Assembly (NCBI GenBank): GCA_033002965.1 | Contig: JAURVB010014145.1 | Coordinates: 124,001 to 188,000 of the forward strand | Length of the DNA: 64,000 nt | DNA from: Piper betle | Lineage: Eukaryota > Streptophyta > Magnoliopsida > Piperales > Piperaceae | Direction of reading: 5' to 3' | In this document: piece by piece, positions 12,114 through 24,398 of the stretch | Layout: each line of letters begins with the position of its first letter | Position numbering within the stretch: position 1 is the stretch's first letter | Notes under the pieces: model-generated | Database searches by the model: none | Seen by the model: the letters and a program-made list of their open reading frames with translations, nothing else | What the model was told of the DNA's origin: nothing | Translations under genes and position numbers: made by a program

Positions 12114-13119
12114 GGTTGCTGCTGCTATTCCTAGCTTAGCTACTTGATGAAGGAGGAACGCAGTATTTAACTATAAATAGATTTGAGAGCAGTGACAAAC
12201 TATCCATGTATCATGTAGAGAGGCTGAATGGTATTGCTGGGAAGGTGCTAATGTGGATGATATATCTGTATTCAATTATTTATTGAGCAAGTTGATTGAG
12301 ATCAATCATTTCTAAGACCAAAGGTGGGGGAGTGAGCTGGTTTCGGATTTGTATAAATCCGGGTGGCGGACTGTCAAATGCTGGATGCTACTCTATCTCT
12401 CGGCCAACCACTTTCACCGTTTACGCATGCAACTCCTAAACCAGGACCACTGCTTTTCTCTTGGATCGCCACTGATTTTGCAGCCTCCAGAGATGAATAG
12501 ATTTGACTACCTTTAAAGTCTTTGATCGAATAATTTGATCTTCTTTGAGTTGTGGAAGTCAAATTCTTCCATCCCAGTGGTTCTCAATTAATTAGTTCTG
12601 CAGCAGCTTTTCTCACTTAAATTGATATATACGTGCTAAAGGTGTCTAATTAATCAGCCGATTAATGCACTAATGATGAAAAAAGGGGAGTATACCCGTG
12701 AGGAGCCTTATATAATATTGTTAACATGACGACCTATTGCTGCGTCTATTTTAACATTCTTCTTAAGAATGCCTGGCATGGCCACCAGATCGCACTTCAA
12801 GGTTGGATCTCACATCTTTCTTTTTTGGAGTTCTGTATCACCTCCCTTTCTCGCATCATTTCGTTCCATCAACACCAAACTTTAAACAAAAACCAAACCT
12901 TAAACAAACACCAAACCTTAAACAAGCATTAATGTATTTCCGACATAAAAAACAACATAACAGATACGAAGAATAGAAAATTTAGTCGCTATATTCTAGG
13001 TCCAAAGCCTCAAAATTAGCGACAAAAGTATCCACAAAGCCTGCATTTCCCTGAATCTAGATGGTTCTTTTTATAACGACGACACGAGGATGAAAGTGCC
13101 CGCGTTTCCCTCATTTCTA
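12114..13119. other. EP1-like promoter region and intergenic DNA
   Basis: The left end holds the promoter of the EP1-like gene, including a TATA-like word at 12172-12180 (minus strand). The rest is AT-rich and holds a short 18-base tandem repeat (12874-12927). No gene is supported. Confidence 0.5.
12874..12927. repeat. 18-base tandem repeat, three copies
   Basis: The unit ACCAAACCTTAAACAAAC occurs three times with a strict 18-base period (starts 12874, 12892, 12910) and few mismatches. Short tandem duplication in intergenic DNA. Confidence 0.85.
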
Positions 13120-13853
13120 CTAGTCATAATTGTCAACATCCTCGCAATTATAAGAGTCATCAGACTCACAATTGTCTTCCCACACTCCTAAATGCTTGCC
13201 AAGCTCAAAAGAAACACATGCACCTAAAGCTGCATACTTTATCTGTTCATCGCTCAATGTCCACGCATCCCAGTCGCTTCTCCCTACCCAATATGACTTC
13301 TCAACACCTTCCATATCGAGAATCTCATTCGACGTTCTTGCCATCGACATGTACCGGCAATCAGAATAATGTTTTTCAGCAGCTACATATCGGAGATCAA
13401 TTGGGTCAACAAGCAAACCATAACGATTAAGCATGGAAGCATCTGAGGAGTTCCATACACCAACGAAATTATAATTAGGTTCTTGCAAGAAGTTGGCAAG
13501 GGATTGAGGGACGTAATGATCTGAAAGATAAGGCACCTGTGGCCAACACACAGCTGAAGTGTTGCAGCCGGACTCAAGAAACCGGCAGGATGGGACTTCC
13601 ATTGCAATCCAAGGCCGACTACAAACATATGAAGGCGATGGCGATGGATAAATTCAGTTTCAGATAACCAATTCTCCACAACCGAACCAGAACGAGTGAG
13701 AATTGTTTTGATGGAATATTTGTCAAAATAAAAAAAGAACATTTCGTGTGTATCTGTAGTTTCCAACAAGTAAATGCCGACAGAGTCTCCCATGGTGATA
13801 AATCTCTGCTCTTCTGTACCATGCAAAGAAAAATGCCATTTTGTACCATGCAA
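13120..13853 (-). pseudogene. Decayed WRN-like 3'-5' exonuclease gene
   Basis: The reading matches plant Werner-syndrome-like exonucleases (DEDDy fold). The 5' half (13853 to about 13518) contains VVENWLSETEF, a FVVGLGLQW block, PAATLQLCVGHRCLIFQ; the 3' half (about 13515 to 13120) contains YVPQSLANFLQEPNYNFVGV, the IDLRYVAAEK block and LSDEQIKYAALGACVSFELG. The halves are in different frames: a one-base loss near 13516-13517. Of the four expected acidic active-site residues, the first Asp is Gly and the Glu is Gln (VGLxLxW), and the last Asp is Gly (YAALG); only the middle Asp (SSDA) remains. The product would therefore be inactive even without the frameshift. It lies between two EP1-like paralogues. 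A perfect 27-base duplication sits at its 5' end. Confidence 0.75.
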
Positions 13854-13870
13854 AGAAAAATGCCATTTTT
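13817..13870. repeat. Perfect 27-base tandem duplication
   Basis: Two adjacent identical 27-base copies (13817-13843 and 13844-13870) overlap the presumed 5' end of the exonuclease relict. The unit starts GTACCATGCAAAG and ends GCCATTTT. Recent duplication, since no mismatch has accumulated. Confidence 0.95.
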
Positions 13871-15423
13871 CATAAAAGCATTGCTATCTATAACTAGCAG
13901 CACTGGAATGACATTATAAAAAAAACTAATAAGTATATCAAATTTTAATATAAGGATCTCTTCTAAAAAAGAGAACTTCCATAACTATTAATTTAATGAG
14001 AGAATATTCAATAGAAAATAAATATAAGAAAATTCCCAACATTGTCAACAAATTATTCGCTTAACACAGTCTAATGCTATAATTTATTCATTTGAGATAG
14101 CATTATACCTCCAGAATTACAACTTGGAACATATACCAGCCAAGAAATTATCTTACTGGCCACATTGATCCAGTAGTGGTTCTTGTCCGAAGTTCTAACA
14201 CAAATCCATCATTTTCAAATTTTGCAGAAAAGAGAACAAATGAACAAACCATACCACACTCCAATTAAACACAAGTTACAGTAGTTACTAAATAATCAAC
14301 GTTGAAACTACTAATTCGCAACAAGTTCTCAGCCACCAGAGAAAGTTGGTTCTAGAATCTGGCTCCATGAACATTGCTTAGCAGGTAAGACAAAAAAATG
14401 AACACCATAAATACCACTTGAAAAAGGTTAATCAACCGATTAGTAATGCAGAGAAATTTCACAGGTGCTTAGCATTAAGGCTGCCCATAGAAAGAACCTT
14501 ATTTTCCATCCCTCTACATAGCCGTGTGCTAGTAAATAACATTTCCCAAATCAAAAACCAAAGCCAAGAACTTTGGCCGCGGAGAGAAAAAATCCTCACA
14601 AAATCCATTCTTGGCTGTTCTGAAGTGGAACAGTGAGCATTATCAATAAACATTAAAAAAAATGCCCACCCAGAGATTTCTTGAATTGATACAAAAAAAT
14701 CCCAAACTCGTCGGTATTGTATATGTTCCCCATGAACGTACATGGGGATGTATGTGATATACTAATTGTTGAAGATCATTATCGATTAATATCGCGCAGG
14801 CCCTCACGCGCGTCAATAGAGACTGCACATAAATCTTAGTCTAAAAAATTAAGTGGCTAGCATGGTTTAAACCCGGGAGATATATCCTTTGAGCCACCTA
14901 GAACAATATACATATCTATCTTCTGTTTAAAAGTAGATAAGTTTTTTACGCCGCCTTAATTGTAACTTTTAAACTAACAATTTTTTTCAAAAAATAAAAT
15001 CAAATATTCTTATAATAATAAAATTTTTAACAAATAATATTCTAAGATTATAAGATTTTTCAACCGACCAAATTAGGACCAAATTCATAATAAAATATTC
15101 TTAAAATATAATTAATTATATCTAGATAAATAATTCAGATATTTATATTTATTATTTTTTTAAATGTAGTAAATATTTATTTTTATTCTTTTTTAAAAGT
15201 ATTTAATAAACATAAATTATCGTAATTGTTTTTTTAATAAAATAACTTATATACCATGCCGTGTATTACAAAGGAATCATGACTAATTATTTAGGAAAAG
15301 AAAAGAAAAGAAACAGAATCGCATTTATTTCCATCAAGATATACATAAATTAAAAGATTTACAGGTAGACACACCTTCACATCAAATTTGGTTCATGCTT
15401 TAATATTATTATGGTATTTAAAC
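13871..15423. other. AT-rich intergenic DNA between exonuclease relict and second EP1-like gene
   Basis: Very AT-rich, especially 14930-15300 where long A/T runs dominate. No gene is supported on either strand. The right end would hold the 3' UTR of the second EP1-like gene. Confidence 0.5.
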
Positions 15424-16746
15424 TTAGGTGAGCTTGATATAAGCAACATGCGAAGCATTGTCAACTTTGGTGAGGGTGGCAAGAACAGGAACCGTGAAGC
15501 ACCTCGACGACTCCTCTTTGTAGAAGAGCCCCGCGCATTTGCAGTCCTTGCTGCACCTCTCCTTGCACTCCGCCACACTCATCGGCCCCGCCCCTCGCTC
15601 ATACCTGCTCATGAAGTGTTCCACCCCCACCACCTGGTAGTAGTCAGCTCCGGCCACCTTCCCACCCTTGCATGGCCCCAGCGCCGGCGGCGAGCAGGCC
15701 TTGCTCCATCCCACCAACCCTTGAGGCCTCGGGCAGGCAACGCACTGGTCGTCCTCGCAGACGCCGAGCGTGCCGCACCTTGTTGGCAGTTGACATTCGC
15801 TGGCCCGGCTGTCTCTGGAGAAGAGTGTGAATGTCGTCTCCCATGAGCCCCAGTCGACCTTCTCGTAGAAGGTGAGCACCTTGAGGTTGCCCTCGTAGTC
15901 TATCCGTAGGAAGGAGTACGTCGCGTTGTACTTCGGCCGAGACAATGTACTTCCACCGGAGCTGCCGGACTCGCCGGCGGAGTAGTCGAGCCGGACCTCG
16001 TAAGCGTTGGCCTCCTCCGTCTCCGGCGAGGCGTGGAGGGCGACGTAATCCAGAGATCCCTTGTAGACCTCCACAATGTCCGATAGGTCGTAGTAGAGTA
16101 GAGGCTTAGCGTTTGAAACAGGCGAAGTAATCATGTACAGAGCAAGACGTTTGGGCTCCATGACAAGCGAGTAAGCCCCGTCGGCGCTCCCGGAGAACGA
16201 CGCCCTGCTAACGAGCTTGCTGGGTCCGCTCCGACGGAGAACCTGGCCGACGAGGAGAGTGTCGGTCGGGTGGTCGAAGCTCTGCCAAACGAACCTCCCC
16301 TTGCCGTCGCGCAGCACAATGTTGCCATTGGAGAGGACGTCGAGGCCCACGACACCGCGGTTCGCCGTGCCAGTCTGCCAGGCGACGCGGCCGTCGGCGT
16401 CAGTGAGGACGAGGTTGCCGTCGCGGCCGAGGGAGAGGGCGGCCCCCTCGCCGACGGGGCGGCCGCGGTTGGCCTCCCAGACCCAGAGCATGGTGGACTC
16501 GGTGTGACGGCTGCCCATGCGGAGGGCGAGGAGGTAGGCGTTGGGTGTGGTGTTGTAGAAGCAGAGTTGGAACGGGAAGTTGCCGAGAGGCAGCGTCCGG
16601 TAGTCGGCGGCGTACTCGACGCTGTACTCGCCGAGCGGCCCCTGGTTGACATGCCTGAACTGGTTGGACGCGGGCACAGCAGACTCAACTAAAGAGTTTG
16701 CACAGATGTAAGAAATGAAGAGAAGGACAGTGATCACGAGCACCAT
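15424..16746 (-). CDS. EP1-like secreted glycoprotein, bulb-type lectin plus PAN domain (copy 2)
   Basis: Intact single-exon paralogue of the gene at 10791-12113, same strand, so a tandem pair. The frame is open to an upstream ATG at 16803, but a TTTAAATA TATA-like word sits at 16809-16816, only a few bases away. Transcription should begin about 30 bases inside, so I choose the second ATG (16746), which begins a better signal peptide (MVLVITVLLFISYICANS). That gives 440 residues, the same length as copy 1. Domains: lectin strands RDGNLVL and NGNIVLRD, hallmark VWQSFDHPTDTLLVGQ, a Cys-rich linker (CQLPTRCGTLGVC) and a PAN domain near the C-terminus (CKERCSKDCKC). No kinase and no C-terminal membrane segment. 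Likely cell-wall located; function unknown. The GPVSV duplication of copy 1 is absent; here the segment reads AGPMSV. Confidence 0.92.
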   Translation of the reverse strand: MVLVITVLLFISYICANSLVESAVPASNQFRHVNQGPLGEYSVEYAADYRTLPLGNFPFQLCFYNTTPNAYLLALRMGSRHTESTMLWVWEANRGRPVGEGAALSLGRDGNLVLTDADGRVAWQTGTANRGVVGLDVLSNGNIVLRDGKGRFVWQSFDHPTDTLLVGQVLRRSGPSKLVSRASFSGSADGAYSLVMEPKRLALYMITSPVSNAKPLLYYDLSDIVEVYKGSLDYVALHASPETEEANAYEVRLDYSAGESGSSGGSTLSRPKYNATYSFLRIDYEGNLKVLTFYEKVDWGSWETTFTLFSRDSRASECQLPTRCGTLGVCEDDQCVACPRPQGLVGWSKACSPPALGPCKGGKVAGADYYQVVGVEHFMSRYERGAGPMSVAECKERCSKDCKCAGLFYKEESSRCFTVPVLATLTKVDNASHVAYIKLT

Positions 16747-17564
16747 TATTACGAGTTCGAATGGATAAAACTTGGAATTAGGATGGCTGTGTACGAAGAT
16801 CAACGTTGTTTAAATACTCTTTTAAGTGGTGGGATCCCGAGAGGATAAGGGCAGGCGATGGAAGGGTCTGGTAGAGAAATGTCAAATACCGGTGGAGGAA
16901 GACAGCTTGCAATCTGACTATACACACTGCTATTTAAAGTAAGAAAGGATAGACGGGAAATCATTGAACTTCATAGTGATCATGGCCATGCAGAAATTCA
17001 ATTCAATAGGAAGGCAGGACGAAGCTTACGTTCAAGCTAAGCATCATTGTGGGTGGCCCGATCAAGATCCCCATGGGCCAGTTAATTGGCTGCGCCACAT
17101 AGTGATTCCTTAGAGGTCAGGCAAAACAAGGTGCCATACAAGCGACACCAAATAGCTGCTGTACATGGGACTCCATGGGCGCCTCGTTTTGCTTTCAACA
17201 TACATATATAAACAGAGTCTTTCAATGGCAAGTCCCAAGTTGCCCTGCTGCTCAGTAAATTTTGGAAGAAGGTTGGCGAGACGAGACACCATGTGCTCAC
17301 CTCAAATGTGAGGAGCTCTGAAGTCTTCCACTGACTGTTTAAATAAAAAATAAATAAATAAATAAAGTAATTAAATGCTGACAAATAGAATGATGCCGGA
17401 CAGTTAATTCAATTTTTTAGCTCACGTAGGTAGGACCCACGGAAAATCAGAAGGGTATTTTCGGTAATACAGTTCGAGTGGGGTCGTTGTCTTCGCCACC
17501 CCCCACCTCAACCGCCTACCGGCGCCTCTTCTTCTTCTCCGATCCGGGCGACGTCGAAGGCGAG
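16747..17564. other. Divergent promoter interval between EP1-like copy 2 and SCAR
   Basis: About 820 bases separate two divergent starts. The left end has the EP1-like TATA-like word (16809-16816, minus strand). A (TAAA)n-like patch occurs at 17340-17367. The right end, from about 17440, is GC-rich and probably the SCAR 5' UTR. No gene is supported in between. Confidence 0.5.
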
Positions 17565-20500
17565 ATGCCCGTCGTGCGCCTCCAGATACGCAACGAGCTC
17601 GGCCTCGCCGACCCCGCCCTCTACCGATCGGCCTCCGACGGAGACCCCAAGTCCGTCCTCGACGGCGTCGCCGTCGCCGGCCTCGTCGGCATCCTCCGTC
17701 GGCTGGGCGACCTCGCCGAGTGAGTTCTCTGATGCGCTTTCCTTTTTGTGTCAATCGTAAAATCTGGGATTGGTGGGACTTGACAATGGGAACTTAAAAG
17801 CCCTAATAATGAAGATATCTGTGATTTGTGCCTGTTTAACGAACTGCCGGTGGCTTCTTAGTACTTGGCCATGGCCGTTGGGATGATGTGGAACAGTGGG
17901 CAATCGGTGGTTTGGTATTGAATGGTGCTTGAAGGTGCTCGCTTGCGAGCTACTATGAGTGGACTAGGAGTGAAGCGTGGTTGGCCTGCTTGCTCTTACT
18001 TTGCTAGGGAGCTACTATGAGTTAACTGATGTTAATCGGGAAGTTGTTGATGTTCCATCTCCAGGACTGTTCTTTTCACTTTGTTAGATAGAGTTATACG
18101 TTGGATTGAGGTTGCACTGGTGGAAAGAAGGTGAAGCTATTCTGGTTGAATTGCGATTCTATGGGCTGCGGTTCAATGTCTCTTTGTCCAGCGATGACAG
18201 AAAAGGTTTATCCGGTTTAATTCTTCAACTTCTTCATTCAACTTAAGAATTTTGCCAAACACCAAAATTCTGGGCATTAACGACAACAGTTTACTATTGG
18301 GAAGATTCCTTTTGAACTGAAATCTGTCACTATTTGTTGATCTTTAATCTTTTTTTAGGTCAATATATATATAGAGAACTATCATTATCTCAATTTGGCT
18401 ACAAACCGAAATTCCACTTTGTACTAACTTGTCCAGTTTGAAAGAAGTGTTAATTCATTGCTGGTAAAAGATGTCAGATGTGTGCACCGATGGAGCGGGC
18501 ATATGACATTATGCTAATGATTTTAGTTTTCTGCTGGCTGTATCATCTTCTGTAGACACTAGACGCATGCCTTGTGCTTCTTATCAACTTATAATTCATA
18601 TAACTGCAGGTTTGCTGCTGATGTGTTTCGTGATACACTCGAGCAAGTGGAGGCTACAACTTCTAGATGCAATAAGATTCGGAGTCGGGTGAGGAACATA
18701 GAGAGTGCCCTAACTCCTATTGAGAAGGCGGTTAAAGTACAAACAAGCCACTTGCATTTTGCCTACACATCAGGTTTGTTTGTGAGAATCATTTTCTGAA
18801 TGAGGGATTGTATAGAGTTTGAAGAATGCTTTCTATGCTATTGCAAAACTATATAATAGGTTAAGGACTATACATGTAATTCTTTCCAGCATCCTTTGTC
18901 AATGAAAAACTTTTTCAGGTTCTTCATGGCATTCCAAGGTTAGAACAAAACATAAACATCTCAATCATAGTGGCCTGCCAAAGTTCATGATGGATACTTA
19001 TGAACAATGTCGTGGTCCTCCACATTTGTTCTTACTAGACAGGTAGCTTCCAATCCATAGAAGAATTTCCTTGTTTGTCATACGACTTGATTAGTAAGCC
19101 GGTTATCATCTTCAGGTTTGATTCTACTGGAAGTGGTGCATGCTTAAAAAGATATTCAGATCCTTCTTATTTTAAGAAAGTGCACATGGGCTCTGCACTC
19201 TCAGAAGTTGAGAAGGATAAAAAACGAAGAAAGTCTCGCCATGGGAAGGTTATCAGACACCTCAAACTTGATTTCTCCATTCAATTATTACATGGGACTA
19301 TGTTGATCATGATGTTGTTTTCATGGTGATTTTTCAACTCAGCCTTTGAGTCAAATTTGAGTTAATGTTGGGACTTGTGGAAATTACTGTGCTTAATATA
19401 CAATTTTTTTGGAAGTCAGCTAATAGAATTTTGTTATTCATGCCCTGTCTTTTTGTCTATTTCCTTGAACTGTGATCCATCAATTTCATTTTCTACTTCT
19501 AGGGCTTGAGTTCATTGTGCAATATTCAGTTGATATAAGACTTTTGTGTCCGCATTGTTATATTTGAGCACGACCATTTCCTTAATTAACTAAAGAATTC
19601 CAACTTTATCTGATCTTTTTTTCTTTGTCTGTTTTCTTATCAGAAAAGGAGATCCCAGACCAAACTTGGAGATGATTCAGAAGCTGTTTCTATAGTTGGT
19701 CACCATGTTGGGGCAAGGTATATAGTTTTTCCAGCAGCTTGTGTAATAAATCAAACTTATGGCAGTTGAAATCATGTAAAATTACTTGAAATATATGATA
19801 TTTTGAAACTCACAATTGGTGAAACGTTGTCATGGCAGGTTACAGTTTACTTCATTTGATTTTGAGATGGCCACTTCTAGATATGCAATGGCTTCAGAAT
19901 CAAATCCTTCAAATTATTTGTTGCCGTTTGGCTCTGGCAAGCATATTTTATGTTCCGATAATCCATTGAAGTCTGTAAAGGATGAACAACATCAATTACC
20001 CACGTCCTTGAGAAAGACTTACTGTGTAGAAAACAATTCATCGGCTCTTGAAGATCAAATTCAGATTGATAAGCATTATGATTTGCAGAAAAATTTGTTG
20101 CTTGGAGAAGCTAACTTAAGACCATCCTCTGTTTCTTGGGATGAGGATGCAGAAACATCAACATCCAATGTTCAAAGGTCAGAAGAAGACTTTGGTAATG
20201 GGCCAGTGCCTTTAGAATCTATGCCTACACAGTGCGACCCGTCCAAGTTGAATGTGATCAATGCCAATCTAGGAATGTTTGACCAAGATGACATTGTTTT
20301 TGATGTCGTCAATATGCCAGAATCTTTTTCACATGCAGGTTGCTTGGATGAAATTATAACGAAAGAGGAGTACTTCATAGAATGCATCAAACCTTTGAAT
20401 TCCCCGACACAGATGGACACTCAGTGTCAAACCAAGCTAAAAGTTGATATGCAGAGCACAATAAATGTAGAGAGAGTCGATATTGCATATGGAGGTACAG

Positions 20501-23500
20501 TTCAAACAAGTGACCTGTTTTCAGATTCTTCACAGGAAGATTCTTGTGTTCAATCTTACAGTTACTCGGATAAAGAACCTTGTCCAATTCTAGGCCAGGT
20601 TGAACCCATAGAAAAGGTTCATGTGCAGGCCAGTCAAATATTTCCGGCTTTTCTCGATACAATCATATTGAGAGATATATATGAGGAGAATGGGGATCAA
20701 ATCAAGCAAGAAATTGAACTGAACAGTGATGTAAAAGCTGAAGAAGTTGGAACTGCAGATGGACTCACTATTAAGATGGGTGATCAGTTAAAAGATTCTG
20801 TTAGCAAAGAATCTTGTGATTTACATGGCAGCTCCTTTGACGAGGGATCTCTCACCAGCTCCATATTGGATCCAACCTTTAGAGAAGATCCATATGGAGA
20901 TTACTCCACTAGTTCTTGATATGGTTAATACTAGGCATTTTAGTGAAGATGAGATTGAATGCCAAACCAAGCAAGAAGTGCGATTGCAAAGCACTCTAAA
21001 AGCTGAAGAAGTTGAAAATGCAGATAAATTCACAATTCAAATGTGCAATCAGTTCAAGGATTTTCCAAGTGAGGCATCTTCTATTCAATTTGACAGTTCC
21101 CTTGCCGATAGAGAAACTTCACCAGCTTCATGCCTGATCCATCCCATGGAGAAGACCCATGTGGAGTCTAAAGAGACAACCCCAGATGGTGTTGGAATAT
21201 TTAGTTTGCGGGATTTTGGTGAAGGGGAGATCGAGTATCAAACCAAGCATGAAATTGAATTGGACGGTGGTGTAAAACATGAAGTTGGAACTGCAGATGG
21301 ACTCGCAGTTCAAATGGGTGAATGGTTAAGAGATTCTCCTAGTGAGGGATCTTGTATTTTTCCTGACAATCCCTTGGACAGTGAATTTTCACTTGCTCCA
21401 TTTCATATTCAACCTGTAGAGCTGGTTCACATGGAAGTTACTCAAATACCATCGTTAGGTATTAATATTCTCGGTACCAGAAATTCTGGTGAAGATGAGA
21501 TTGAATGCCAAACCAAGCTAGAAGTTGAATTGCTGACAAATGTTGTTGCCAAAGAAGTTGAAAATGGAGACGGACTCACAGTTTGCATGGGTGATCAGTT
21601 TAGAGAATTTCTTTGCGAGGGTTCTTCTATTCAAACTGATAGTTCCGTTGGTAAATGGTCTTCACCAGCTTCATACCAGATCAAACCATTGGAGAAGATC
21701 CATGTGGAGGCTAATCAGACTTCCTCACTTGCCCTTAATACATCTAGTTTGACAGATTCTGGTAAAGGGGGACTGAGTATCAAACCAAGGAAGAACTTGA
21801 ATTGCCAAGCAATATCAAAGCTGAAGGTGTTGAAATTGCAGATAAAATTGTGGCTCAAATGAACAATATGTTTACATATTTTCTAAACGAGGAACTTAGT
21901 ATTTTTCACGGCAGCTCCTTGGACAAAAAATCTTCACCAGATTCTTGCAAGATCCAACCATTAGAGAAGATCCATTTGGAGATTTCTCAGACGCCCCCAC
22001 CAGGTCTTGCTATGGATACCACCAGAGATTTTGGTGAAGTGGAGATCGAGTGTCACAGCAAACAAGAAGTTAAGTTACAGGATGATGTAAGACCTGAAGA
22101 AGTTGAAAATGCAGATGGACTTACGGTTGAAATGGGTGATCAATTAACAGATGCTCTAAATGAGGAGTTTCCTATTCTATATGATAGCTCCATTGACAAA
22201 GAACTTTCACTGGCTTCATGCCTAGTCCAACCATCAGAAAATATCCATGTTGAGGTTTGTCATTTATCCACACTTGGTCTTCATATGAAAGCTTTTTGTG
22301 AAAAGGAGATCGAAGGTCAAACTAAGCGAGAGGTTGAAACTGCAGACAGTGTCCTGGCTCAAATGGGTGATATGTGTGCAGATTCTCTTGAAGGAACTTC
22401 AATCCTGTCTGGCAGTTCTTTGGATAATGAATCTTCACCAGCTTCACGCCTGTTCCAACCTGCAGATAAGATCCATGTAGAGTTTAGTCAGGGATCCCCT
22501 CTAGGTCTTGATGCACTCGGTTCCAAATGCTTTGGTGAAGAAGAGACTGATTGCCAAACCAAGCAAGAAATTGAAACGCAGACCGACATAAAAGAAGAAA
22601 TAGTTGAAAGTACAGATAAGTGTACTAATCAGATAGGTCATCTGTGTGCAGATTCTCTATATGAAGATTTTTCAGTTCTATCTCATAGATCTTTAGATCA
22701 AGAATATGCACCTGCATCAGGCCCTATCAAAAAGATCCATTTGGACATTGTTCAGGCATCCCCACTTGGTCTTTGTAGAGTTGGTTCAAGGGATTCTGGC
22801 AAAGGCAATGTTGAATTTCAAATCAAGCAAGAAGTTGAGTTTAAGAGTGATATAAAAGCTGAAAGGTTTGAAACTGTAGATTGTCTTGATGTTCAAATGG
22901 GTAATCTGTTTACAAGTTCTTTGAATTCAGAGTTTTCTATTTCATCTTACAGTTGCTTAGGTGAAGGATCTTCGCCAGCTCCATGCATGATGCCACCTGT
23001 AGAGAATTTCCATCCCAAGGTTAGTCTGACATCTTATGGTCTTGGCAAGGTAGGTTTGAGAGCCTGCAGTGAGAATGAAAAAGAGGTGGTGTGTTCAACC
23101 AAGCCAGAAGTTGAACTCCAGTGCTATCTAAAAGTGGGAAAAGTAGAAACTGTAGGTGATCAAACAGATTTTCTCAACATAAGTTCTACTGACCCATCTT
23201 ATTGTTTCTTAGACAAAGAAGCTTTATCTGCTCCATGCCCTATCTCACGAGAAGATGCAAAAACAATGCAAACATCCTTTCAAGATCTTGATACAGTTAG
23301 TTCAAGAAATTCCAGTAATTGTTGTGACTGCCTAGACTCTTCAAGAAGCGGAGATTTCAGTTTGAGAGGTTCCAGTAAACGCTCTGACTGTCTAAACTCT
23401 TCAACAGGAGGAGATTTCAGTTCGAGAGATTCCAATGAATGTGTCATTTTAGGCTCTTCAACAAGGGCAGATATTGAGTCAGCTTCTCGGCCATCGTCTT

Positions 23501-24398
23501 GGTCAGTCCCTGCTGCTTTAGAAATGCTTAGAATTGCTGATAATCTGTGTCATACTGAGAACGATTCAAAGGCATCTGGGTTTCCCGAAGGTACAATATG
23601 GACAAATGGTGGCCTTTTAGGTCTTGAACCATCAAAACCTCCTGATTTGAGTGGACCAGATGATGCCAATAACAAAAACCATAAGAAGCCTGACACTGCT
23701 GTCTCAGATGAGCATGCCATCAAACTTGAAGAATTGAATCCTTATGTTGTTTTTGATACCTGCGCACCTAGTGAGCCAAGACAAACTTCTCTTGAACAGC
23801 CATCTAGTTTCTCTAGATTTAGTAATATGTTTTTGAAGAATGCTTCTTGGGGAAATGCCTCAGTCACTGACAATAATTACTGTGAGTCCTCTGTGGCTTC
23901 TGTTAATGCTTTGCAAGAAGAACCCCTCCGTGATACACCTGACAAGGTAAGAAGTGAGTGCACGTTTCGAGCACTTCATTATGTCGCTGTGGAAGAAAAG
24001 TTAGGGTTGCCTTCTCCTTCACTCGAGCATATGAAAATCTATTTCCATTCTGTCAGTGGTTCAGAGGCTTCTAAAATGAAACTAGAATTTTTTGTGAATC
24101 TCCTGTCAACTCTCAAGAGGGTGGACGTTTTCCTTCCTTCCGCCTGTTGCCTGATCATTCAGGTACACGCCATGCTATTGATTCTGATTCAGAAGACACA
24201 TTTTGCAGATCATCTCAATATATGTCCGACGATGCTCTCAGTGAGTGTTCAGACTTGAGTTCAGAGCAGTGGGACTACAAAGAATGCAGTGGGAGTAAGG
24301 ACCATGAGATATATGGACTACTGGGAAGTGCACCTTCTATCTGGTCGAAGGACCTTAGGGCACCGTATGATGTGTTCTTCAATGTAGCTAAAGGATGA
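17565..24398 (+). pseudogene. SCAR/WAVE-family gene, three frameshifts, no WH2/acidic C-terminus
   Basis: SCAR proteins belong to the WAVE complex and activate ARP2/3 actin nucleation through a C-terminal WH2-acidic (VCA) module. Exons: 17565-17719, 18610-18773, 18919-19042, 19116-19248, 19644-19717, 19839-24398; all phases fit. ATG 17565 gives [20 protein letters not shown], the canonical start. Exons 1-4 encode the SCAR homology domain ([20 protein letters not shown], the MMDTYEQCRGPP block, LLDRFD, ACLKRYSDPSYFKK), followed by a basic region (KKRRKSRHGKKRR). The large exon holds about eleven ~90-residue repeats, then the conserved LEHMKI, GSEASKMKLEF and DSDSEDTFCRSS blocks. Frames break near 20851 (one extra C), 21771-21774 (one base lost) and 24088-24093 (one T lost from a run). 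The frame ends at 24398 and no VCA-like coding follows. Without VCA it could not activate ARP2/3. Confidence 0.85.
20420..23120 (+). repeat. About eleven tandem ~270-base repeats in the SCAR large exon
   Basis: A diverged unit of roughly 237-279 bases (79-93 codons) repeats across the exon. Each copy has three landmarks in order: an SPASxxIQPLEKIHVE-like block, an ECQTKQEVEL-like block, and an EEVENADGLTVQMGDQ-like block ending in a Ser-rich SSLDxES linker. ECQTKQE-like landmarks fall near 20420, 20700, 20955, 21235, 21505, 21780, 22050, 22315, 22555, 22815 and 23095. Units are acidic and probably disordered. The frame is preserved through most copies, suggesting protein-level selection until the frameshifts arose. 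Confidence 0.85.

Noticed and set aside
16747..16803. Upstream ATG extending EP1-like copy 2 by 19 residues
   Set aside because: The TATA-like word lies within a few bases of this ATG, so transcription should start downstream of it; the next ATG begins a proper signal peptide.
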